DNA of 64,000 nucleotides from positions 2,170,001 to 2,234,000 of the forward strand of contig NZ_JNCK01000001.1 of assembly GCF_000731955.1 (NCBI RefSeq). Reading direction: 5' to 3'. This DNA is from Halomonas zincidurans B6. GTDB taxonomy: Bacteria; Pseudomonadota; Gammaproteobacteria; Pseudomonadales; Halomonadaceae. A model generated the notes under the pieces. It searched no databases. It worked only from the letters and a program-made list of their open reading frames with translations, and was not told where the DNA came from. Shown here in pieces: positions 1 through 8,335 of this stretch. The number at the start of each line of letters is the position of its first letter. Within the stretch, counting starts at the first letter, position 1. The position numbers and the translations under genes are program-made.

Positions 1-167
1 AAGCGAACACGACTGATCTGCCAGCGCTCCCGCGCCATCTGGCGTACCAGACTACGCACGAAGCTCAGGCGGCTGGCGTGCAGACTCCCCAGACGTTCGA
101 GGTCCATGACCCGCTCGGCGGGTCGATAGTGCAGTTGACGGTCAGTCTGGGGAACGCGTTCAGCCAT
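1..167 (-). CDS. Unrecognised protein, N-terminal part only
   Basis: Only about the first 55 codons lie in the window; the gene runs off the left edge. The protein begins MAERVPQTDRQ and is rich in Arg and Leu, with no signal peptide or membrane segment in the visible part. A good ribosome site (AAGGAG, seen as ctcctt at 175-180) sits 7 bases before the ATG, so the start is well supported. It overlaps the end of the BCCT gene by 8 bases, so the two are almost certainly co-transcribed and translationally coupled. I do not recognise the family and infer no function. Confidence 0.6.
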   Translation of the reverse strand, partial: MAERVPQTDRQLHYRPAERVMDLERLGSLHASRLSFVRSLVRQMARERWQISRVR

Positions 168-1746
168 GTTTTCTCTCCTTGGGTCCGACTATCAGCCCTT
201 GCTCGCGGGCCATGGCATAGGCCGCCTGAGGGCCAGTCCAAAGTGATGGCAGCAATACCAGGGATACCGGGATCGCCGTGATCACGATGAACTGCTGCAG
301 GACACTGATCTGCCCTGACCCCATGTACAGAAGAATCGCCGCCATCAAGGCCATGACGATTCCCCAGAAGGCGCGGATCAGCGGACTGGGATCATCGTGA
401 CCGGTGCCGACGACAGCGATGGCATAGCTCATCGAATCGCCGGTGGTGGCGACGAAGATGGTGGTCAACAGCAGAATCGCCAGCGCCATCAGCGTACCGC
501 CCGGCAAGGCCTGAGCCACGGTCAACGTCGCCATGTCGAACTGGAAGTTGTTGAGCGCCTCGGTGAGGTCGATCGCCCCGGTCAACTGATAGTAGATGCC
601 CGAGCCGCCCAGCAGGGTGAACCAGACCGTGGTAGCGAGGGGCGCCATCACCGCCACGCTCAGGATCGTCTGACGGATGGTGCGACCACGGGAAATGCGC
701 GCCACGAAGATCGCCATCAACGGGCCATAGCCGATGAACCAGGCGAAGAAGAACACCGTCCACCACTGCATCCACCAGGCGGGGGCGGTCTCGGCGGTCA
801 TGGTCGCCATGCGGAAAAACGACGACAGATATTCACCGAAGCCTTGTGTGTAGGAGTTGGTCAGGAACAGGGTTGGCCCGAAGACGAAGATCACCGCCGC
901 GATCGCCAGCGCCAGAAACACATTGAAGCGGCTGAGCATCTGGATACCACGGTCGATACCAGTCACCGCCGAGGTCACATAGACGGCGCCCAGCACTACC
1001 AGGATAACGAGTTGCGTGCCGTAGCCTTGCGAGAAACCGAACAGCTCGTGCAGGCCGAAGCTGACCTGGGTGGCCAGGAAGCCGATCGGCCCGACGGTGC
1101 CTGCGACGACCGCGATCACGCACAACGCATCGACGACTCCGCCGAGCCAGCCTTGCATCAGACGCTCGCCAAGCACCGGGATCAGCAGCGTGCGCGGTTG
1201 CAGCGGCTGGCCTTTATCGTAGTGGGCGTGCGCCAGGACCACGGCGGTCAGCGAGCCGAGAATCGCCCAGGCGAGAAAGCCCCAATGCATGAACGACTGG
1301 GCCAGCGCTCCAGGCACGGCTTCGGCGGTGCCCGCCCCGGTGGAGAATGCCGGTGGCGTGACCACGAAGTGATACACCGGCTCGCCGGCGGCGAAGAACA
1401 CGCCCCCACCGGCGAGCAGGGTGCACATGATGATCGACAGCCACTTGAAGGTGCTCATTTCGGGCGTATCGCGGTTGCCGATCCGGGCGTTCGCCGCCGG
1501 GGTGACGGCCAGCCCCATGCCGATGAAAAACGTCAGCAACAGTAACAGCTGAAAATAGGAACCCAGTGTTCGCGCGGTCCAGGCGAAACCGGCGCCGATG
1601 CCGTCCGCCACCATGTCGATATTGTAGAGCGACAGAATCACGAACAGCAGCACAAAGCCAATACTCAGGCCGAGTACCACAGGATCCCCCAAGCGCGAGG
1701 TCTTCGCCTGGGAGGACAAAGAAAGTGATGAGCTATCATCTTTCAT
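160..1746 (-). CDS. BCCT-family betaine/choline/carnitine-type transporter
   Basis: Predicted inner-membrane, ion-coupled importer of a quaternary ammonium or related compound, about 528 residues with some 12 hydrophobic segments, the usual BCCT size. Family landmarks are visible: EPVYHFVVTPP in the first third, the WWTVFFFAWFIGYGPLMAIF segment, then ARISRGRTIR in the loop after it. The longer reading frame continues upstream, but the start at MKDDSSS is preferred: an AAAAGG ribosome site precedes it and the upstream residues are not family-like. It is the last complete gene of a minus-strand set after the semialdehyde dehydrogenase and dipeptidase, which suggests uptake of a substrate for catabolism rather than only osmoprotection. 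Exact substrate unknown. Confidence 0.88.
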   Translation of the reverse strand: MKDDSSSLSLSSQAKTSRLGDPVVLGLSIGFVLLFVILSLYNIDMVADGIGAGFAWTARTLGSYFQLLLLLTFFIGMGLAVTPAANARIGNRDTPEMSTFKWLSIIMCTLLAGGGVFFAAGEPVYHFVVTPPAFSTGAGTAEAVPGALAQSFMHWGFLAWAILGSLTAVVLAHAHYDKGQPLQPRTLLIPVLGERLMQGWLGGVVDALCVIAVVAGTVGPIGFLATQVSFGLHELFGFSQGYGTQLVILVVLGAVYVTSAVTGIDRGIQMLSRFNVFLALAIAAVIFVFGPTLFLTNSYTQGFGEYLSSFFRMATMTAETAPAWWMQWWTVFFFAWFIGYGPLMAIFVARISRGRTIRQTILSVAVMAPLATTVWFTLLGGSGIYYQLTGAIDLTEALNNFQFDMATLTVAQALPGGTLMALAILLLTTIFVATTGDSMSYAIAVVGTGHDDPSPLIRAFWGIVMALMAAILLYMGSGQISVLQQFIVITAIPVSLVLLPSLWTGPQAAYAMAREQGLIVGPKERKHG

Positions 1747-1810
1747 AAGTAAAAGCCTTTTTGTTGTTGGCGTTATGTCCTGCGCGAGTTCGCTACTGGG
1801 CCGGCGTTGC

Positions 1811-2803
1811 TCAATGCGTGATCGGCGAGGCGGCACGCTCCAGCAGGCCAACCCAGTTACGGCCCATGATGCGAGCCACCTCGGCATCATCGAACCCGCG
1901 TTGACGCAAGCCGCCAACTAGAGTGGGAAAGTCTCGATTGTCTCGGAACCAGGCCAGCGGAGGCGGCCATCCCGCGTTCGACGGGCTGCCCTCGCCATAG
2001 TCCATTTCCTTGGACCAACGGCCGTTGCGCATCCACTCCAGAACCGAGGGCGGCTGAGCCTGACACAGGTCGGTACCGATGGCGATATGCTCGATACCCA
2101 TCAGGTCGGCGGTATTGGCGATCATGTCGCAGTAGTCTTCCAGCGTGCAGTCGGGGCCGTTCTTGAGATGAAACGGATAGGCCGAAAAGCCCAGCAGACC
2201 TCCGGATTCGGCAATAGCCCGCAGTACCCGGTCCGACTTGTTGCGCTTGGCGGCATGGAAGGAGCTTGGGTTGGCATGCGAGATGATCACGGGGCGTGCG
2301 GAGAGCTCGATCGCCTCCAGTGTCGAGCGTTCGGCGCTGTGCGACATGTCGATGACCATGCCGACGCGGTTCATCTCGCGGATCACCTGGCGGCCGAAGC
2401 GAGTAATACCGCTGTCCTCGGCCTCGTAGCAGCCACACGCCAGCAGGCTCTGATTGTTGTAGGTCAGCTGCATGATCAACAGCCCCAGCTCGCGCATCAC
2501 CGCGACCATGTCGATGTCATCCTCGATCGGCGAGCAATTCTGGGCGCCGAGGAAGATCCCGACCTTGCCGGCCTGGCGAGCGCGCTCGATATCCGCCGCC
2601 TGCCGGACCGGCATAATCAGGTCATGGTGGGCCTCAAAGCGCCGATTCCACTCCCCCAGGCGCGACAACGTCTCACGGGTCGTTTCGTGATAGACCAGCG
2701 TCGCATGCACGGCATCGACGCCGCCCTCGTGCATCTGCTCGAAGATCTCCCGCGACCAGTTGGAATACTGCAGACCGTCGACGATCAGCATCTCTTTAGT
2801 CAT
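1811..2803 (-). CDS. Membrane-dipeptidase-like (M19) hydrolase
   Basis: 330-residue protein of the renal-dipeptidase (peptidase M19) superfamily, a metal-dependent TIM-barrel amidohydrolase. Visible landmarks: VDGLQYSNW near the N-terminus where the family has its first metal-binding segment, MVIDMSHSAERSTLEAI, the RPVIISHANPSS segment carrying a family His, and IEHIAIGTDLCQ near residue 245. It resembles the dipeptidase-like proteins found beside dimethylglycine and betaine catabolism genes in Pseudomonas (PA5396 type), whose substrate may be a small amino-acid derivative rather than a dipeptide. There is no obvious signal peptide, so it is probably cytoplasmic. It lies 23 bases after the aldehyde dehydrogenase gene and 64 before the BCCT gene, consistent with one operon. 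Confidence 0.85.
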   Translation of the reverse strand: MTKEMLIVDGLQYSNWSREIFEQMHEGGVDAVHATLVYHETTRETLSRLGEWNRRFEAHHDLIMPVRQAADIERARQAGKVGIFLGAQNCSPIEDDIDMVAVMRELGLLIMQLTYNNQSLLACGCYEAEDSGITRFGRQVIREMNRVGMVIDMSHSAERSTLEAIELSARPVIISHANPSSFHAAKRNKSDRVLRAIAESGGLLGFSAYPFHLKNGPDCTLEDYCDMIANTADLMGIEHIAIGTDLCQAQPPSVLEWMRNGRWSKEMDYGEGSPSNAGWPPPLAWFRDNRDFPTLVGGLRQRGFDDAEVARIMGRNWVGLLERAASPITH

Positions 2804-2826
2804 GATGACGCTCCTCGGGCCTGGGA

Positions 2827-4269
2827 TCAGTGGGCTTTGACATAACAGGTCTTGACCACGGTGTAGAACTCGCGGGCGTAGCGGCCTTGCTCGCGGGGGC
2901 CGAAGCTCGAGTCCTTGCGGCCGCCGAAGGGCACGTGATAATCGGTGCCGGCGGTGGCCAGATTGACCATCACGCAGCCGGTCTCGGCACGTGCCTTGAA
3001 GTCGTTGGCGAGCTTGAGCGACGCGGTAATGATCCCTGCGGTAAGACCGAAGTTGGTGTCGTTGAGGGTGGCGATGGCCTCCTCGTAGTCTTGCACCTTG
3101 ATCACGCAGGCGATCGGACCGAAGACCTCCTCGCGATTGATGGCCATGGCATTGGTAGTGTCGGTGAACAGTGCCGGCGCCATGAAATAGCCGTCGGTAT
3201 CGCGCTCAAGGCGCTCGCCGCCATGGGCCAGCGTTGCGCCGTCGGCCTGGGCGCGCTCGATCCATGCCAGGTTGGATTCCAGCTGGCGAGAGTCCACAAC
3301 CGGGCCAATGTGCACGCCCTCTTCGAGGGCATGGCCAACCCGGATGCTCTCGAGCTTGGCAATCAGCTTGGCAACGAAGGCATCGTGCACTGCCTCGGTG
3401 ACGATCAACCGCGACGACGCCGTGCATTTCTGGCCTGTGCCGGAGTAGGCGCCGGCGAAGGCGGCTTCTACGGCCAGCTCCAGATCGGCATCATCGGCCA
3501 CGATCAACGCATTCTTGGAACCCATCTCGAGCTGACACTTGACCAGGTTTCCGGCGGTTGCCGCCGCCACCCGGCGCCCCACCTCCAGCGAGCCGGTAAA
3601 ACTCACGGCTTGAATGTCGGGGCTCGCGACCAGCGCATCGCCGACGCTGCCGCCGGGGCCCATCAGCAGGTTGAATGTCCCGGCGGGCAGCTCCTGGCGG
3701 CTGATAATCTCGGCCAGAGCCCAAGCGCTGGCCGGCACCAGGTTGGCCGGCTTGAAGACCACCGCGTTACCGAAGGCCAGCGCCGGAGCGATCTTCCATA
3801 CCGCCGTGGCCAGCGGGAAATTCCAGGGGCTGATGACTCCCACCACACCCACCGGCTCGCGGCGCGTATCGACCTCGACCCCCGGACGCACGGAATCGAC
3901 GCGCTCGTCAATCTGGCGAAGCACTTCGGCAGCGTAATAGTGGAAGAACTGCCCGGAGCGGTGGACTTCGCCCATGCCCTCGGCCAGGGTCTTGCCCTCT
4001 TCGCGAGACAGCAGCCGGCCTAGCTCCTCCTTGCGCGCGATCAACTCGTCGCCGATCGCCATCAGCACGCCGTAGCGCACCTCTAGGCCGCTGTGGCGCC
4101 ACTGCGCCGCGCCGCGCCTGGCAGCGTCAATGGCTTGGCGTACCTGATCGGCATCGGCCTGGGCAAACTCACCAACCACATCACTGACATCCGACGGATT
4201 GACGTTGGCCAGGCTGTTGCAGCCGTCGACCCAGGCACCGTCGATATAAAGGGAATGAACACGGGACAT
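2827..4269 (-). CDS. Aldehyde dehydrogenase, 2-oxoglutarate semialdehyde type
   Basis: NAD(P)-dependent aldehyde dehydrogenase of 480 residues. The segment VGVISPWNFPLA, the FTGS nucleotide motif, the catalytic Glu in QLEMGSKNA and the catalytic Cys in TGQKCTASSR are all in place. The QKCTASSR context and the C-terminal DYHVPFGGRKDSSFGPREQG stretch are typical of 2-oxoglutarate semialdehyde (2,5-dioxovalerate) dehydrogenases, the last step in hydroxyproline, arabinose and glucarate breakdown. Substrate is therefore inferred from motifs. It is first in a minus-strand operon with the dipeptidase and BCCT genes and diverges from a LysR regulator across an AT-rich 115-base gap. Confidence 0.88.
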   Translation of the reverse strand: MSRVHSLYIDGAWVDGCNSLANVNPSDVSDVVGEFAQADADQVRQAIDAARRGAAQWRHSGLEVRYGVLMAIGDELIARKEELGRLLSREEGKTLAEGMGEVHRSGQFFHYYAAEVLRQIDERVDSVRPGVEVDTRREPVGVVGVISPWNFPLATAVWKIAPALAFGNAVVFKPANLVPASAWALAEIISRQELPAGTFNLLMGPGGSVGDALVASPDIQAVSFTGSLEVGRRVAAATAGNLVKCQLEMGSKNALIVADDADLELAVEAAFAGAYSGTGQKCTASSRLIVTEAVHDAFVAKLIAKLESIRVGHALEEGVHIGPVVDSRQLESNLAWIERAQADGATLAHGGERLERDTDGYFMAPALFTDTTNAMAINREEVFGPIACVIKVQDYEEAIATLNDTNFGLTAGIITASLKLANDFKARAETGCVMVNLATAGTDYHVPFGGRKDSSFGPREQGRYAREFYTVVKTCYVKAH

Positions 4270-4321
4270 GAAAACCTCCTGAATGACATTACCGCCATCC
4301 TAAGAGAGGCTCTTTGATAAA

Positions 4322-4352
4322 TATAATCAATAATAAAAATACTATGATAATA
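4322..4352. promoter_or_regulatory. AT-rich divergent promoter/operator region with imperfect inverted repeat
   Basis: Between the divergent aldehyde dehydrogenase and LysR genes lies a very AT-rich patch in an otherwise GC-rich region. TATAATCA at 4322-4329 faces TGATAATA at 4345-4352 (6 of 8 positions pair). LysR regulators usually bind such imperfect dyads in divergent promoters and both repress themselves and activate the neighbour. The exact half-sites are inferred. Confidence 0.4.
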
Positions 4353-4384
4353 TTTATTTACCACCTTTACGGATCGAGAGCGAG

Positions 4385-5296
4385 ATGCTTGCCGAACTCA
4401 AGATTCATCAGTTGCGCTACGTTCTGGCCATCGTCGATGACGGCGGGTTTCACGCCGCCGCACGACGCCTGCACCGCACCCAACCGGCACTGTCCATGGC
4501 GATCAAGGAATTGGAACAGCGCCTGGGGCAGCGACTTTTCGAGAAAGGCGCGACCCTCACTCCCTTCGGCGAATACTGCGTACCCCGCTTTCGCGAGCTG
4601 ATGTCCCAGCATGACCGCTTGAGCCGTGATATCGCTGCTCAGGCCGACGTTCAGGCCGGGCATATCGATATCGCCACTGTGCCGTCAGTTGCCAGCCGCG
4701 TGATTCCTCGCCTGCTCACCGAATTCATCGCTGCGTATCCCAATATTCAAGTCAGCCTGCATGATGGCAATTCGGACTTCGTGCGCCAGTTGGTCGGCAA
4801 CGGCGAGGTCGACCTGGGCATCACCAGCCTATGGCAGGACGACGATGCGCTGGACTTCACCCCCCTGATGCACGATGCGATCGGTGTCGTGTGCCGTGAG
4901 GATCATCGCTTCGCCGAGCGCAAGACCTTGTCCTGGCAAGACTTGCAAGGGGAATCATTTATTCGCAACGGCACGTCGCGCCTGCTGGAAGATACCGCTG
5001 CGGCGCCTCTGCTGGCGCAGAGCGCCTTCTTCATTTCAAACATGATTTCGCTGACAGCCATGCTCGAGGCCGGCATCGGCATTACCACGCTACCGCGCCT
5101 GGCCTTTGCCGAGGAACACCGGCAGCTACGCTTCATCCCACTCGAAGTGCCCCGCGTGGAGCGCGAGATCGGCTTGCTGAAACTTGCCAGGCGCAGCCTG
5201 TCGCCGGCGGCCCAGGCAATGAAAGGATTTATTCTGGAGAGATTGGTGAATCCCGAGGTCAGAACTGACCCAACATGCCCTCACACTATCAATTGA
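4385..5296 (+). CDS. LysR-family transcriptional regulator
   Basis: 303-residue LysR-type regulator. The N-terminal winged helix-turn-helix is clear (HQLRYVLAIVDDGGFHAAAR, then LSMAIKELEQRLGQRLFEK) and the remainder is the periplasmic-binding-protein-like effector domain (GHIDIATVPSVAS at about residue 95). Divergent from the dehydrogenase-dipeptidase-BCCT operon, so that operon is its most likely target, with a pathway intermediate as co-inducer. No second regulator is near. The effector is unknown. Confidence 0.9.
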   Translation: MLAELKIHQLRYVLAIVDDGGFHAAARRLHRTQPALSMAIKELEQRLGQRLFEKGATLTPFGEYCVPRFRELMSQHDRLSRDIAAQADVQAGHIDIATVPSVASRVIPRLLTEFIAAYPNIQVSLHDGNSDFVRQLVGNGEVDLGITSLWQDDDALDFTPLMHDAIGVVCREDHRFAERKTLSWQDLQGESFIRNGTSRLLEDTAAAPLLAQSAFFISNMISLTAMLEAGIGITTLPRLAFAEEHRQLRFIPLEVPRVEREIGLLKLARRSLSPAAQAMKGFILERLVNPEVRTDPTCPHTIN

Positions 5297-5391
5297 CGCG
5301 TGAAGCACTGCAGAAGCTCATGGCACGCCATCATGCACTGGAGAGAATTTATTGCCGATGGCGCTGGCCCGCCAGGCGAGATACCCCAAAC

Positions 5392-5422
5392 AAAAAAACG
5401 CCCCGATCTTCGGACCGGGGCG
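5392..5422 (-). terminator. Rho-independent terminator of the ene-reductase gene
   Basis: On the minus strand a 7-bp GC stem (CGCCCCG/CGGGGCG, 5399-5405 with 5416-5422) with a loop is followed by a run of seven T (plus-strand A at 5392-5398). It lies about 70 bases after the stop of the minus-strand reductase gene. Confidence 0.85.
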
Positions 5423-5492
5423 CTGCCACTTCTAGGTGTCTTCGTTGCTACGCAGCGTTATTGCTCGGCAGTGTCTCGTGCTGGGCACCTGA

Positions 5493-6626
5493 TCAGGATT
5501 GTTCCTCGATCATCTTCTCGCGCTCGAGCCGCGCCTGCTCTTCCGCGTAGGTGGGGAAGTCCACGTAGCCACGAGCATCGCCGCCATAGAAGGTATTCGG
5601 ATCGAAATCCGCCAGCGGCCAGCCGTTTTTCATGCGCTCCACCAGATCCGGATTGGACGTGAACGGGCGACCGAACACCGGCAGGTCGATGACTCCTTCT
5701 TCGATCAGCTTCTGCGCCTCGGCCTGGTCGAGGTTGCCGGCGAGCAGCAACGTGCCATCGTAGACGTCGCGGAACTGGCGCAGATAATCGCGCGGCATCG
5801 GTGCCATGCCCTGGCCGCCCTGATCGTGCAGGTGCACGTAGGCAAGGCCGCGCTTGTTGAACTCACGCGCCAGGTGGAGGTAGGTCTCGCCGTTATCGTC
5901 GTACTCCGGCATGTCGAACAGCGTGCCATGCGGCGAGAGACGCACACCGACGCGGCGAGCACCGATCATCTTGCTGACCTCGTCGACCACCTCCAGCAGC
6001 AGTCGGCAGCGGTTTTCCCGCGAGCCGCCGTATTCGTCGTCGCGGTCGTTGACGCCGGGATTCAGGAACTGCTCGAACAGGTAGCCGTTGGCGCCATGGA
6101 TCTCGACGCCGTCGAAGCCCACCTCGCGTGAATTGACCGCCGCCTGGGCGAAATCGCGCACGATGTCTTTGACTTCCCGGGTTTCGAGCCGGCGGGGCCG
6201 GCTTGCCTTGAGCATGTCGGGCTGGCCGTTTTCGTTGTAGCCAAAGGCCATGCCGCCGGGCTTGTCGCTGGGGCCGACCGGCGCGGCGCCGGCAACCTGC
6301 ACGGTAGTGTGCGAAACCCGCCCGACATGCCAGATCTGGGCGAAGAACACGCCGCCGCGCTCATGCACCGCGCGGGTCGCCTTGGCCCAGCCGGCGAGCT
6401 GGTCGGGGCCGAAGATACCCGGGTTGTAGAGATACCCCTGCCCCTGGCGCGAGATCGGCGTGCCTTCGGAGATGATCAGCCCGGCACTGGCGCGCTGGCG
6501 ATAGTAGAGCGCCCCCAGCTCCGTGGGGATGTCCTCCGGGGCGCGGGAGCGGGTCATCGGCGCCATGACGATGCGGTTGTTCAGGCGGGTACCGGCAAGA
6601 TCGAACGGTTCGAATAACGAAGCCAC
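5493..6626 (-). CDS. nemA: Old Yellow Enzyme family alkene reductase (NemA-like)
   Basis: FMN-dependent NAD(P)H oxidoreductase that reduces activated C=C bonds and nitro compounds, cytoplasmic. Landmarks in order: NRIVMAPMTRSRA, the Q-I-WHVGR segment, the substrate-binding HGANGYLFEQF motif, NDRDDEYGGSRENR, and GNLDQ followed by FGRPFTSNPDLV for phosphate binding of FMN. The frame is open further upstream, but the GTG at 6624-6626 is the likely start: it has AAGGAG at the right distance, and MASLFEPFDLAG matches where the family begins. That gives 377 residues. Transcribed alone, with its own terminator and a palindrome upstream. The symbol reflects the family; the physiological substrate is unknown. 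Confidence 0.9.
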   Translation of the reverse strand: MASLFEPFDLAGTRLNNRIVMAPMTRSRAPEDIPTELGALYYRQRASAGLIISEGTPISRQGQGYLYNPGIFGPDQLAGWAKATRAVHERGGVFFAQIWHVGRVSHTTVQVAGAAPVGPSDKPGGMAFGYNENGQPDMLKASRPRRLETREVKDIVRDFAQAAVNSREVGFDGVEIHGANGYLFEQFLNPGVNDRDDEYGGSRENRCRLLLEVVDEVSKMIGARRVGVRLSPHGTLFDMPEYDDNGETYLHLAREFNKRGLAYVHLHDQGGQGMAPMPRDYLRQFRDVYDGTLLLAGNLDQAEAQKLIEEGVIDLPVFGRPFTSNPDLVERMKNGWPLADFDPNTFYGGDARGYVDFPTYAEEQARLEREKMIEEQS

Positions 6627-6668
6627 GTAGCGAACTCCTTTTAACGATGGGGTCTGGCCAAAACGAAA

Positions 6669-6687
6669 GCGAGCCACGGTGGCTCGC
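6669..6687. promoter_or_regulatory. Perfect palindrome upstream of nemA, candidate operator
   Basis: GCGAGCCAC and GTGGCTCGC form perfect 9-bp arms around one central base, 43 bases before the nemA start codon. No T-run follows on either strand, which argues against a terminator. NemA homologues are often controlled by a TetR-type repressor binding such a dyad, but no such repressor gene is adjacent here. Confidence 0.45.
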
Positions 6688-6750
6688 CGATGTAGACCAA
6701 AGTCTAGGAACTAATTAGCCAGTTAACAATGAATCTTGCCGACCGCCGCG

Positions 6751-6808
6751 ATGCAGGAAAGCTATGGCCAGGAAAGCGATGGCCAGGAAAGCGATGGCCA
6801 GGAAAGCG
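6751..6808 (+). repeat. 15-bp tandem repeat at the head of the transposase remnant
   Basis: Three perfect copies of ATGGCCAGGAAAGCG at 6764-6778, 6779-6793 and 6794-6808, preceded by a shortened degenerate copy from 6751. In the transposase frame it encodes repeated MARKA. The unit length is a multiple of three, so the frame stays open through the expansion. Confidence 0.85.
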
Positions 6809-7015
6809 ATGAACACCCTGGAACGGCATGCCGACCGGGTCATTCGGCGCTGGCTATCGGCGCTGACCAATGCACGACTGGAAGGGATGAACAGCTTGTT
6901 CCAAGCCGCCCGATCACGGGCTCGCGGGTACCGCAACGAGGGCTACTTCATCACCATGATCTATCTGATTGGCAGCCCGGTGGGGAGCCTGCTGGATCAG
7001 GCCAAATCCACATGA
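6764..7015 (+). pseudogene. ISL3-family transposase, C-terminal remnant
   Basis: 83-codon open frame whose second half (RLEGMNSLFQAARSRARGYR, then ITMIYLIG) is the conserved C-terminal end of ISL3-family (IS204/IS1001/IS1165) transposases, which normally exceed 400 residues. Everything upstream, including most of the DDE catalytic domain, is missing and replaced by the short MARKA repeats. No terminal inverted repeats were found, so this is a dead relic of an insertion between nemA and the LysR/RND locus. Confidence 0.85.
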
Positions 7016-7030
7016 AACGACGAAGAGCCC

Positions 7031-8071
7031 TCAGGCCGTCTCGCCGATGGCCGTGACTTGCTCGGTTTTCTCGGCCTTTTCGATTTCCTCGACGCCGAGC
7101 ATGCTGACGCCTGTCGCGTCGAGATCCGCCGCATCGGCGACTGCCGGCAACTGCCAGTGATTGGCGCTGAAGCCGCTATCGATCTGGATGCGCTCGGCGA
7201 CCATATCGACGAAGCTGCGCACCTTGGGCGAGATCAGCTTGCCGCTGGGAAACACCGCGTTGAGCTCGGTTTCCTGCCCCGACCAGCCTTCCAGCACGCG
7301 ATGCAGCTGTTCCCCTTCCGGGCCCCAGCACGCCACGATCTCGCTGGCCAGCATTAGTCCATGGCCCTCGACGAGCAGGCGACGCAGCACGAAGGGATCG
7401 TTGGCCACGGCGATGGGCTCGACCGCGACCTCTTCGTGGTGCGAACCGTTGTGCAATTGCCAGAAGTAACGCTGGTTGCGCCGGTCGCTGCTCTTCGCCA
7501 GGACCGGATGCCGGGCCAGCTCGTCGGGAGTGCGCGGCGCGCCGTGCCGGTCGATATAGCGCTCGCTGGCATACACGAACGAGCGGTAGCGGGCCAGCGG
7601 CCGGGCGACCAGGCTGGAATCCGGCAGGTTGCCGACCCGCAGCGCCACGTCGATCTGATGGGCGACCAGGTCCAGGTGCTCGTTCGACAGCACCAGGTCG
7701 ATCCTGACCTCGGGATAGAGCTCGCGAAAATCGCGAACCAGCGTCGAGGTGAATTCCGTGCACATCGTGAACGGCGCGGTGACCCGCAGCCAGCCACGAG
7801 GGCTGCCCTCGAGCTGGTGCACGGCGCTTTCCGCCTCGCTCAAGTCCTGGGTAATCCGGCTGCAGTATTCGTAGTAGACGCCACCGGCCTCGGTGAGGCT
7901 CAGCCGACGCGTAGTGCGCTGCAGCAGGCGGGCACCCAGGCGCTGTTCGAGCCCCTGGATCTTGCGACTGACCGTGGTCTTGGGGATGCCCAGCAGCCTA
8001 GAAGCGGCGGTGAAGCTGCCCTGTTCCACGACCTTGGCGAAGATCAAGGCGTCGTTGAGATCCTGCACCAT
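7031..8071 (-). CDS. LysR-family regulator divergent from the RND pump
   Basis: LysR-type regulator of about 346 residues. The helix-turn-helix is seen in VVEQGSFTAASRLLGIPKTT and GARLLQRTTRRLSLTEAG; the effector domain starts near LRVTAPFTMC. The frame opens 18 codons earlier, but the ATG at 8069-8071 (MVQDLNDALIF) has an AAGGA site 11 bases upstream and fits the family start. The C-terminus carries an unusual extra tail of some 40 residues rich in Ala and Glu. Divergently placed from a two-gene RND efflux operon, so regulation of that pump is likely, as with other LysR regulators beside MexEF-type pumps. Confidence 0.9.
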   Translation of the reverse strand: MVQDLNDALIFAKVVEQGSFTAASRLLGIPKTTVSRKIQGLEQRLGARLLQRTTRRLSLTEAGGVYYEYCSRITQDLSEAESAVHQLEGSPRGWLRVTAPFTMCTEFTSTLVRDFRELYPEVRIDLVLSNEHLDLVAHQIDVALRVGNLPDSSLVARPLARYRSFVYASERYIDRHGAPRTPDELARHPVLAKSSDRRNQRYFWQLHNGSHHEEVAVEPIAVANDPFVLRRLLVEGHGLMLASEIVACWGPEGEQLHRVLEGWSGQETELNAVFPSGKLISPKVRSFVDMVAERIQIDSGFSANHWQLPAVADAADLDATGVSMLGVEEIEKAEKTEQVTAIGETA

Positions 8072-8162
8072 AGCGTTGTCCTTGCCGTGCGTGGACTTGA
8101 GGATACCGCGGGGCAACGGGGGCACGAAGACTATCCCGCCGCTGGAACAGTATTTCCCTCCA

Positions 8163-8185
8163 AACCCGACTAATCAAGTCGGGTT
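8163..8185. promoter_or_regulatory. Perfect inverted repeat between LysR gene and RND operon
   Basis: AACCCGACT (8163-8171) and AGTCGGGTT (8177-8185) are perfect 9-bp arms separated by AATCA. Lying between divergent genes and close to the LysR start, it is a good candidate for the LysR binding site. No T-run follows, so it is unlikely to be a terminator. Confidence 0.55.
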
Positions 8186-8335
8186 AATCTGTTTAATCTT
8201 TCCGCTCAACCAACACCGACTGTCGATTTTCTCCGCCCCGCAACGACTGTTGCGAAACCCGGGCACGACAACTATTACCCGCCACAAGCTGGCTGGCGTT
8301 GGTGCCGATAAGCGACTGGCTACAGAGGCCCACCC

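Noticed and set aside
397..1545. Long plus-strand open frame (382 codons) opposite the BCCT gene
   Set aside because: Its translation is Arg/His/Asp/Gln-rich with no family pattern; it mirrors a high-GC membrane-protein gene on the other strand.
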